In this document: piece after piece, positions 16,061 to 21,948 of the stretch
How positions within the stretch are numbered: position 1 is the first letter of the stretch
How the letters are laid out: every line of letters starts with the position of its first letter
From: Calditrichota bacterium
GTDB lineage: Bacteria; Calditrichota; Calditrichia; RBG-13-44-9; J075
DNA: 21,948 bases
Direction of reading: 5' to 3'
Assembly: GCA_024275555.1 (NCBI GenBank)
Contig: JAJRYW010000328.1
Coordinates: 1-21,948 of the forward strand
The notes under the pieces: model-generated
The model's database searches: none
Seen by the model: the letters and a program-made list of their open reading frames with translations, nothing else
What the model was told of the DNA's origin: nothing
Made by a program: the position numbers and the translations under genes

Positions 16061-16109
16061 ACTTTGTACATCGATAATGAAAGACACCCCGATAACCCAG
16101 CGGAAAGGT

Positions 16110-17096
16110 ATGGCTGAAGTTAGTTTCAAAGTAGAGAAAGTGGATCCAATCACCCTTTATGGGGTGGCCGACCAGCATCTTCAATTAATCGAGCAAAATT
16201 TCCCCGTGCAGCTTATTGCACGCGGCAATAATCTGAAAATTCGCGGCGAAGCTGATGTCGTTGCCCAGGTTCAGAGCTTGCTGTCCGAACTGGGGTTTAT
16301 TGCCAACAAGAACGCCAATCTAACCACCCACGATGTGGAAACGCTGATACATATTGTAAAAGCGGAAGCAACACTGCCATCACGGAATCATAGCTCCCCG
16401 GGCTTGCATAGCTCCGGCGACTTAAAGGAAGTGGTGCTTTTTACCAAAAGCGGCTATATTAAACCCCGCTCGGCCGGGCAACAGGCGGTTGCCGATGCAA
16501 TTGAAAAAAACGATTTAGCTGTGGTCATTGGCCCGGCCGGCACCGGTAAAACCTATATGGCCGTGGCGCTGGCGGTAGCCGCCTTAAAAGAACGAAAAGT
16601 TAAAAAAATTGTATTGGCCCGGCCGGCCGTGGAAGCCGGGGAAAGCCTGGGCTTTTTACCCGGGGACTATAAAGATAAAATTGATCCCTATCTCCGGCCC
16701 CTCTACGACGCCCTGGAAGAAATGCTGCCCCAGGATTTGATTCGCAAATACACCGATCAATCAGTCATCGAAGTAATTCCCCTGGCCTTTATGCGGGGAC
16801 GCACGCTCAGCAATGCTTTTGTCATTCTGGATGAGGCCCAGAACGCTTCCTCTATACAGATGAAAATGTTCCTGACCCGCCTGGGTGTAAATTCCAAAGC
16901 GATTGTCAATGGCGATAAAACCCAGATTGACCTTCCCGATCCCTCAAACTCCGGTTTGCTGGAAATTGAACGTATTTTAAAAGGTGTGGAGGGAATTTCC
17001 TTCGTATACCTGGATAAACGCGATGTGGTGCGTCATCGCCTGGTGCGGGACATTATTCAAGCCTATGATGAGTTCGATCAACAGAACGGCTCATAG
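16110..17096 (+). CDS. phoH: PhoH-like (PhoL/YbeZ-type) ATPase
   Basis: RNA-associated P-loop ATPase of the PhoH/YbeZ family, which commonly works with the endoribonuclease YbeY in ribosome and RNA quality control. An N-terminal KH-like segment (LYGVADQHLQLIEQ onward) precedes the ATPase core, with Walker A GPAGTGKT at 141-148, the motif RPAVEAGESLGFLPGD, and a Walker B region ILDEAQNAS. The conserved DLPDPSNSGL and VRHRLVRDII segments follow. I chose ATG 16110 because MAEVSFKVEKVDPITLYG matches where homologues begin; a GGA at 16102-16104 is its only ribosome-site match. An in-frame ATG at 16077 adds 11 residues but lies only 17 nt after the terminator. The promoter was not identified. No ybeY gene follows here. 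Confidence 0.93.
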   Translation: MAEVSFKVEKVDPITLYGVADQHLQLIEQNFPVQLIARGNNLKIRGEADVVAQVQSLLSELGFIANKNANLTTHDVETLIHIVKAEATLPSRNHSSPGLHSSGDLKEVVLFTKSGYIKPRSAGQQAVADAIEKNDLAVVIGPAGTGKTYMAVALAVAALKERKVKKIVLARPAVEAGESLGFLPGDYKDKIDPYLRPLYDALEEMLPQDLIRKYTDQSVIEVIPLAFMRGRTLSNAFVILDEAQNASSIQMKMFLTRLGVNSKAIVNGDKTQIDLPDPSNSGLLEIERILKGVEGISFVYLDKRDVVRHRLVRDIIQAYDEFDQQNGS

Positions 17097-17405
17097 AATA
17101 TGCTTCCGGAACTGGCAGGTCGTTAAAAATTACTTTTAGCCCTTTCCCCGAAATTCGGGATTTTACAACGGGCTATTTTCTGCCATTTATTGGCAAGAAA
17201 TCTAAAAAACTCCGGAACAGCAGAAGCGCAGGCATACCACCTGCCCCATGGGTCTGGAAAATAGCATTGTTGTTTGTCACCCCGGGAAGGAGACAGCTTA
17301 AACCGGGGCGATATGGATTTCCCGGCGCAGACAGACTGGCTCAGGGTCTTTCTTTCTGCACAGTAAAAACTTAAAAAAAATCAGGTTAAGTAAGAGGAGG
17401 CAGAC
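17097..17405. other. 309-bp intergenic region between phoH and the thiolase gene
   Basis: Apart from repeat copy B (17139-17217) no gene is visible. CCCCGG (17280-17285) can pair with CCGGGG (17303-17308) around a 17-nt loop, and GGCA/TGCC pairs occur near 17231-17245. I see no clear terminator for phoH and no convincing promoter pair for the thiolase gene. The region ends in the ribosome site AGGAGG at 17395-17400. Confidence 0.6.
17139..17217 (+). repeat. Dispersed intergenic repeat, copy B
   Basis: The first 40 nt (17139-17178) are the exact reverse complement of 12916-12955, and similarity runs on to about 17217. AGCCC (17138-17142) can pair with GGGCT (17170-17174), enclosing CCCGAA/TTCGGG (17147-17159). 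A second stem TGCCA/TGGCA (17181-17195) has a loop that differs from copy A in sequence and length while both arms are kept. It starts 42 bp after the phoH stop. Confidence 0.85.
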
Positions 17406-18593
17406 ATGTCAGAAATTCGGAGTACAGTGATTGTTTCGGCCGTACGTACCCCAATTGGCAGTTACGGCGGTTCATTGTCCGGTGTGCGGGCCCCGGAGCT
17501 GGGCAGTATTGCCATCAAAGAAGCGCTGCAAAGGGCCTCTGTAGCGCCGGAGCAGGTAGACAAGGTAATCATGGGTAATGTGCTGTCCGCCGGTCTGGGG
17601 CAGGCGCCGGCCCGTCAGGCCGCTATTTACGCCGGCCTGCCAACGTCGGTTAGTTGCTTAACCATCAACAAAATGTGCGGCTCCGGGCTAAAGGCGGTAA
17701 TGCTGGCCAGCCAGGCAATTGCCCTGGCGGATGCGGATGTGGTGGTTGCCGGGGGAATGGAAAGTATGAGTAACGCTCCCTACCTTCTGGAAAAGGCGCG
17801 TTTCGGCTACCGGATGGGACACTCCGAGTTGATTGACAGCATGATCCGCGACGGCCTCTGGGACGTTTATAACGATTTCCATATGGGCAATGCGGCGGAA
17901 CTCTGCGCGGAGGAGTGCAACCTCTCCCGGGAGGAGCAGGACGCCTTTGCCAAGACGAGTTACCAGCGGGCCCAAAAGGCCATCCGGGAAGGCTATTTTA
18001 AGGATGAAATCGTTCCGGTGACCATTAAGGGACGCAAAGGAGATACGGTGGTGGAGATCGACGAGGAGCCCTCCCGGGTGAATTTTGAGAAGATGCCGAC
18101 GCTCCGGCCGGTGTTCCGGAAGGATGGTACGATCACCGCGGCAAATGCTTCCACAATTAATGACGGCGCCTCTGCGCTGGTGACCATGGCCGAAGAAACC
18201 GCCTCTGGTATGAACATCAGGCCGCTGGCCCGAATTGTAGCCTATGCCACCGCCTCGAAAGCGCCGGAATGGTTTACCACAGCGCCCATCGATGCGATCC
18301 GGCGCGTCGTTAAGCGGGCGGATATGAGTTTGGAGCAAATCGATCTGTTCGAAATCAACGAGGCGTTTGCGGTGGTTACCATGGCCGCGAATCAAACCCT
18401 GCATCTTGACCCGGAGAAGGTGAACATCGCCGGCGGGGCGGTAGCCATCGGGCATCCCATTGGCGCCAGCGGGGCCAGAATTCTAACCACGTTGCTTTAT
18501 AACCTGCGCCGCACCGGCGGCAGGTACGGCATCGCTTCGCTCTGCATTGGCGGCGGCGAAGCAGTGGCGATGATCGTGGAAATGCTTCCGTAA
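17406..18593 (+). CDS. Acetyl-CoA C-acetyltransferase (thiolase family)
   Basis: 395-aa thiolase that condenses two acetyl-CoA to acetoacetyl-CoA or runs the reverse cleavage. The catalytic set is complete: nucleophile Cys91 in NKMCGSGLKAV, His350 in GHPIGASGARI, and Cys380 in SLCIGGGEA; NEAF and GGMESMSNAPY are also present. The length and the NKMCGSG form fit acetyl-CoA acetyltransferases (AtoB/ThlA type) better than long-chain FadA, but substrate length cannot be settled from sequence alone. AGGAGG at 17395-17400 lies 5 nt before the ATG. No partner gene (3-hydroxyacyl-CoA dehydrogenase, CoA transferase or HMG-CoA synthase) adjoins it, so its pathway is unclear. A strong hairpin follows the stop. 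Confidence 0.95.
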   Translation: MSEIRSTVIVSAVRTPIGSYGGSLSGVRAPELGSIAIKEALQRASVAPEQVDKVIMGNVLSAGLGQAPARQAAIYAGLPTSVSCLTINKMCGSGLKAVMLASQAIALADADVVVAGGMESMSNAPYLLEKARFGYRMGHSELIDSMIRDGLWDVYNDFHMGNAAELCAEECNLSREEQDAFAKTSYQRAQKAIREGYFKDEIVPVTIKGRKGDTVVEIDEEPSRVNFEKMPTLRPVFRKDGTITAANASTINDGASALVTMAEETASGMNIRPLARIVAYATASKAPEWFTTAPIDAIRRVVKRADMSLEQIDLFEINEAFAVVTMAANQTLHLDPEKVNIAGGAVAIGHPIGASGARILTTLLYNLRRTGGRYGIASLCIGGGEAVAMIVEMLP

Positions 18594-18605
18594 ATCTGAC
18601 CCGAC

Positions 18606-18630
18606 TCCCCGGGCCAACCCGGCCCGGGGA
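18606..18630 (+). terminator. GC-rich hairpin without T-run after the thiolase gene
   Basis: CCCCGGGCC (18607-18615) pairs with GGCCCGGGG (18621-18629) around AACCC, plus a flanking T-A pair. No T-tract follows, so it is not a classical intrinsic terminator; it may protect the 3' end or act with a factor. The rest of the gap to nusB (18631-18814) holds two small inverted repeats (GTGAA/TTCAC 18686-18703 and GCGCA/TGCGC 18741-18756) and no convincing promoter. Confidence 0.5.
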
Positions 18631-18814
18631 ATATGGCTACGGCGATCTTTGACTTTGTGGCTTTGCAGACGTCCTAAGCCCGTGCATAAGTGATGGTGAA
18701 TGAAAATCTTCACGAATAAAAAATTAAAGACATTGATAGAGCGCACGTTAATGCGCCGGAAAATTCTGTATTGTAAAGCAAATAACAAAACCAGGTAAGG
18801 TAGAGGTCTCTATA

Positions 18815-19288
18815 ATGATATCGCGTCGCACCGCTCGTCGCATGGCTTTGCAGATTCTTTTTGCAAATGAATTTCTTAAAGAGGATGTCGATTCGGTGGC
18901 TGAGCGCATCGCAGAAAGCCTGGAAGAAAGCATCTCCCCGTTTGCACTTACATTGGTTAAAAAAACCACCCATAATGAAAAATCCCTCAATGCGCTGATC
19001 CAGAAGCACCTACGGAACTGGGATTATAAGCGGGTAGCGGTTTTTGACCGGGTCTTAATCCGCCTGGCGCTCTGCGAGATGATCTATTTCCCGGATATCC
19101 CGGTAGAAGTAACCATCAACGAGGCGCTGGAAATCAGCAAGGATTTCAGCAACCACAAAAGTCGCCGGTTTGTCAACGGCATTCTGGATTCGATTTACAA
19201 AGAACTTAAATCAACCAATAAACTGAACAAGAATGCCCGCCTGAACGAGGCAGTCAAAGAACATAAGCGACATCAACATAGAAATTAA
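18815..19288 (+). CDS. nusB: Transcription antitermination factor NusB
   Basis: 157-aa all-helical RNA-binding protein that, with NusE (S10), binds boxA RNA in rRNA antitermination. The N-terminus SRRTARRMALQILFANEF is the arginine-rich opening of the family. The C-terminal half has the best-conserved segments: LRNWDYKRVAVFDRVLIRLA, FPDIPVEVTINEALEISKDF and RRFVNGILDSIYKEL. A basic tail of about 25 residues after the last helix is longer than usual. AGAGG at 18802-18806 lies 8 nt before the ATG. The stop is 5 nt from the next start, so the metallophosphoesterase gene is almost certainly co-transcribed. Confidence 0.95.
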   Translation: MISRRTARRMALQILFANEFLKEDVDSVAERIAESLEESISPFALTLVKKTTHNEKSLNALIQKHLRNWDYKRVAVFDRVLIRLALCEMIYFPDIPVEVTINEALEISKDFSNHKSRRFVNGILDSIYKELKSTNKLNKNARLNEAVKEHKRHQHRN

Positions 19289-19293
19289 GACCT

Positions 19294-20013
19294 TTGAAAA
19301 TCGCTGTCATTTCCGATATCCACGCTAACTTAGCCGCTCTCCGGACGGTTATCGATTTCCTCCATGCCGAATCAATTACCGCAATTGCCTGTTTAGGCGA
19401 TGTGGTGGGCTATGGCCCGTTCCCCAATGAGTGCGTCGATTTAGTGCGCAGGCATTGTCTGCTTACCGTGGCCGGCAACCACGATTATGCCGCATTAGAG
19501 CGCCTGGATGCAACGGCCTTTAATAGATACGCCCGGGAAGCGATTCAATGGACCCGCCTGGAATTGAATCAAGACAGCCGTCGCTTTTTAGCCGCTCTGC
19601 CGTTGATTGTCAGTCAAGATCAAATTTGCTACGTTCACAGTTCACCCCGGGAGCCGCACGATTGGAATTATGTTTTTTCCGGCTCGACGGCCCGGGAGTG
19701 CTTTCATTATTTTGAAGAACGGCTATGTTTTATCGGCCACTCGCACATCCCGGTTGTTTTTTCGCAACAGCAAGGCGCGACCCTGGGAACCAAAGTGCCG
19801 CTTTCTCTCCGTGAGGATCGCTACATTATTAATGTGGGAAGCGTCGGCCAGCCCCGGGACGGCGACCCGCGAGCCTGCCTGGCGGTTTATGATCCGGAGC
19901 AAGCCCTCCTGACCTACCACCGGCTCAACTATCCGATTAAGGAAACCCAGGCAGAAATGCGTCGTAAAAAAATGCCGGAGTTCCTGATAAGCCGGTTGGA
20001 AATCGGGCGATAG
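19294..20013 (+). CDS. Metallophosphoesterase family protein (calcineurin-like), TTG start
   Basis: 239-aa binuclear metal phosphoesterase. The metal ligands are all visible: D8 and H10 in VISDIHAN, D36 in CLGDVVGYG, N62 and H63 in AGNHDYA, H115 in YVHSSP, and GHSH at 148-151, followed by the INVGSVGQPRDGDPRA segment. This layout is typical of the YfcE-like/diadenosine-tetraphosphatase-like group of small bacterial phosphodiesterases; the natural substrate is not predictable. Translation must start at TTG 19294, because the first metal motif begins within eight codons and no ATG or GTG lies in place. The start is 5 nt after the nusB stop with no strong ribosome site, which suggests translational coupling. 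Confidence 0.92.
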   Translation: MKIAVISDIHANLAALRTVIDFLHAESITAIACLGDVVGYGPFPNECVDLVRRHCLLTVAGNHDYAALERLDATAFNRYAREAIQWTRLELNQDSRRFLAALPLIVSQDQICYVHSSPREPHDWNYVFSGSTARECFHYFEERLCFIGHSHIPVVFSQQQGATLGTKVPLSLREDRYIINVGSVGQPRDGDPRACLAVYDPEQALLTYHRLNYPIKETQAEMRRKKMPEFLISRLEIGR

Positions 20014-20030
20014 CCAAATCCGAAAAAGGA

Positions 20031-20057
20031 TTGCGTTTTTCAACACTTGGGTATAAT
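20031..20057 (+). promoter_or_regulatory. Probable promoter of secA
   Basis: A perfect TATAAT at 20052-20057 is preceded by TTGCGT (20031-20036) with a short 15-nt spacer. Transcription would start near 20064, giving a leader of about 70 nt. Just upstream AATCC (20017-20021) can pair with GGATT (20028-20032) before five T (20036-20040), a weak possible terminator for the preceding gene. Confidence 0.55.
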
Positions 20058-20135
20058 TTTACCGGCTGAACTTTTTATTTTAGCCTGAGTAATAATCTAA
20101 CTGAATATTGATTGTAAATTCGGAGTACACATTCT

Positions 20136-21948
20136 ATGGTTGCCAATGTATTGCAGAAAGTCTTTGGCAGTAAAAATGAACGGGAAATAAAAAAGCTGTG
20201 GCCAATCGTTCATCAAATTAATGAACATTTTGAAACCCTGAAGCACCTCAGCGAAGAGGAGCTTCAAGGGAAGACCCTGGAATTCAAAGAACGCCTGGCC
20301 AACGGGGAAACCGTCGACGATTTGCTGGTGGAAGCCTTTGCGGTGGTAAAAGAAGCCTGCCGCCGCAATTTAGGACGAAAGTGGATGGTGATCGGCAAAG
20401 AGAACGAGTGGGATATGGTTCCCTTCGATGTGCAGTTGCTGGGCGGCATCGTACTGCATCAAGGTAAAATTGCCGAGATGGCCACCGGGGAAGGAAAAAC
20501 CCTGGTAGCGACGTTGCCGCTCTACCTGAATGCACTGGAAGGCAAAGGGGCGCACCTGGTTACTGTTAACGATTACCTGGCCCAGCGCGACGCCGAGTGG
20601 ATGGGGGAAATCTTCCGCTATCTTGGTTTGTCGGTCGGGGTAATTCTGTCCAATATGGACTCGAACAAACGCCGCGAAGCCTACCAATGCGATATCACCT
20701 ACGGCACCAATAACGAATTTGGTTTTGATTATTTGCGCGACAACATGGCCGTGGATGTTGAAAATATTGTACAGGTGCGCGGCCATCATTATGCCATTGT
20801 CGATGAGGTGGATAGCGTTCTCATCGATGAAGCGCGCACCCCGCTGATTATATCCGGGCCGGTAGAACACTCTACCCATACCTATGATGAAGTAAAGCCC
20901 ATCGTGGAGCGGCTGGTTAAAATACAGGTCCGCTATGTCAACTCTCTGATTGCCGAAGCCGAGAAAGATTTGGAAGAGGGCCGTGAAGAGGACGCCGGGC
21001 TGAAATTGCTTATTGCCCAGCGAGGCGCTCCCAAAAATAAGCGCCTGCAGAAGCTTTATCAGCAGCCGGGTGTGAAAAAATTGGTGTTTGATGTGGAAAG
21101 CGCCTTTTTGCGCGACAAAAAAATGCACGAGGTTGATGAGCAACTCTATTATGCCATTGACGAAAAACGCCACACCATCGATCTGACCGATAAAGGCCGC
21201 ACGGAACTTTCCCCGAACGATCCGGAAGAGTTTGTGCTGCCCGACCTTGCCGAAGAAATCAGCAAAATTGAAGGGGATGACTCGTTAAGCCCCCGGGAAA
21301 AGCTGGAAAAGCGGAATCAAATACAGGTGGAGTATGCCCGTAAAAATGAAAAACTGCATAATATCTCCCAGCTTCTCAAAGCATACTCGCTCTTCGAAAA
21401 AGAGAAAGACTATGTGGTTGTCGAAGGTAAAGTGCTTATTGTTGATGAGTTTACCGGCCGGATTATGTACGGCCGCCGTTACAGCGACGGGTTGCACCAG
21501 GCCCTGGAAGCAAAAGAGAGCGTAAAGATCGAAGGGGAAACCCAAACCCTGGCCACGATCACCCTGCAGAATTATTTCCGCCTTTATGATAAATTGGCCG
21601 GTATGACCGGAACCGCGGAAACCGAGGCGCAGGAGTTCTGGGATATTTATAAGCTGGATGTGGTGGTTGTACCCACCAATCAGCCGGTGCGCCGGATGGA
21701 TATGGAAGATTTTATCTACCGCACCAAACGGGAAAAATTTAACGCCGTGGTCAAAGAGGTGGAGCGGCTTCACAAGATCGGCCGGCCGGTTTTGGTCGGC
21801 ACCATATCGGTGGAAGCTTCGGAGATGCTCAGCCGGATGCTGAAACGCCGCCAAATTCCTCACCATGTTTTGAACGCCAAATACCACAAGCAGGAATCGG
21901 AAATCATCGCCAAAGCCGGCGAGGCCGGCGCCGTGACTATTGCCACCA
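20136..21948 (+). CDS. secA: Preprotein translocase ATPase SecA (5' part; runs off the window)
   Basis: The reading frame is open from ATG 20136 to the window end: 604 full codons of a protein that is usually 850-1100 aa. SecA drives preproteins through SecYEG using ATP. Walker A is MATGEGKT at 115-122; DEVDS (223-227) with IDEARTPLIISG is the DEAD-type box; GRIMYGRRYSDGLHQA, LQNYFRLYDKLAGMTGTA and GTISVEASEMLSRML follow in canonical order. Between the DEVD box and the YVVVEGKVLIVDE segment (about residues 250-425) lies an extended charged helical insertion typical of FCB-group SecA. GGAG at 20122-20125 lies 10 nt before the ATG. The C-terminal wing, scaffold and zinc-binding tail are outside the window. 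It is needed to export the many secreted proteins encoded here. Confidence 0.97.
   Translation, partial: MVANVLQKVFGSKNEREIKKLWPIVHQINEHFETLKHLSEEELQGKTLEFKERLANGETVDDLLVEAFAVVKEACRRNLGRKWMVIGKENEWDMVPFDVQLLGGIVLHQGKIAEMATGEGKTLVATLPLYLNALEGKGAHLVTVNDYLAQRDAEWMGEIFRYLGLSVGVILSNMDSNKRREAYQCDITYGTNNEFGFDYLRDNMAVDVENIVQVRGHHYAIVDEVDSVLIDEARTPLIISGPVEHSTHTYDEVKPIVERLVKIQVRYVNSLIAEAEKDLEEGREEDAGLKLLIAQRGAPKNKRLQKLYQQPGVKKLVFDVESAFLRDKKMHEVDEQLYYAIDEKRHTIDLTDKGRTELSPNDPEEFVLPDLAEEISKIEGDDSLSPREKLEKRNQIQVEYARKNEKLHNISQLLKAYSLFEKEKDYVVVEGKVLIVDEFTGRIMYGRRYSDGLHQALEAKESVKIEGETQTLATITLQNYFRLYDKLAGMTGTAETEAQEFWDIYKLDVVVVPTNQPVRRMDMEDFIYRTKREKFNAVVKEVERLHKIGRPVLVGTISVEASEMLSRMLKRRQIPHHVLNAKYHKQESEIIAKAGEAGAVTIAT

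Noticed and set aside
17218..17400. Riboswitch or small RNA between phoH and the thiolase gene
   Set aside because: Some GC-rich complementarity is present but no recognisable riboswitch core or expression platform.
18811..18816. Perfect TATAAT overlapping the nusB start codon
   Set aside because: No -35 element at 16-18 nt upstream, and transcription would begin inside nusB beyond its conserved N-terminus.

Overview
The window (about 22 kb, mid-range G+C) is a gene-dense, single-strand (+) stretch of a Gram-negative-type bacterial chromosome. The partial SecA at the right end has a long helical insertion between its DEVD box and the region that follows, of the kind I associate with Bacteroidota/Chlorobi/Calditrichota-type (FCB) SecA. 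Signal peptides, a lipobox protein, LysM domains and TolQ/TolR/TonB-like proteins show an outer membrane and periplasm. An FCB-group bacterium, perhaps close to Calditrichota, is my best guess; this is an inference and no marker here fixes it. No transposase, integrase, phage gene, CRISPR array, tRNA or rRNA was seen.

Layout. (1) 1-2023: end of an F-type ATP synthase operon (end of atpG, complete atpD and atpC). (2) 2077-12748: a tight seven-gene unit ending in a strong intrinsic terminator. It encodes an 864-aa and a 1597-aa periplasmic TPR/coiled-coil protein, a small secreted protein, one TolQ/ExbB-like and two TolR/ExbD-like inner-membrane proteins, and a TonB-like protein with an AgmX/PglI-type C-terminal domain. 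(3) 12749-14736: a structured intergenic region and aspS. (4) 14761-16060: a near-consensus sigma70-type promoter, a coiled-coil lipoprotein, a LysM protein and a terminator. (5) phoH, a 309-bp intergenic region and an acetyl-CoA acetyltransferase. (6) nusB coupled to a metallophosphoesterase gene with a TTG start. (7) secA with its own promoter, running off the right edge.

The most interesting part is region 2. One TolQ-like plus two TolR-like proteins is the subunit set of the Myxococcus Agl motor (AglR-AglQ-AglS). The AgmX/PglI-type C-terminus and the giant TPR proteins recall the Glt machinery that this motor drives. No pal, tolB or TonB-dependent receptor gene is present, so this is not an ordinary Tol-Pal or TonB-ExbBD locus. 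The first TolR-like protein has Asn where ExbD/TolR carry the essential transmembrane Asp; the second keeps the Asp. The 1597-aa TPR protein ends in what looks like a carbohydrate-binding-type beta-sandwich. I read the unit as an undescribed proton-motive-force-driven trans-envelope machine; its cargo is unknown.

A second non-standard signal is an intergenic repeat of about 78 bp, present once in each orientation (12875-12955 and 17139-17217). The copies share a perfect 40-nt block and internal hairpins, and differ mainly in a loop.
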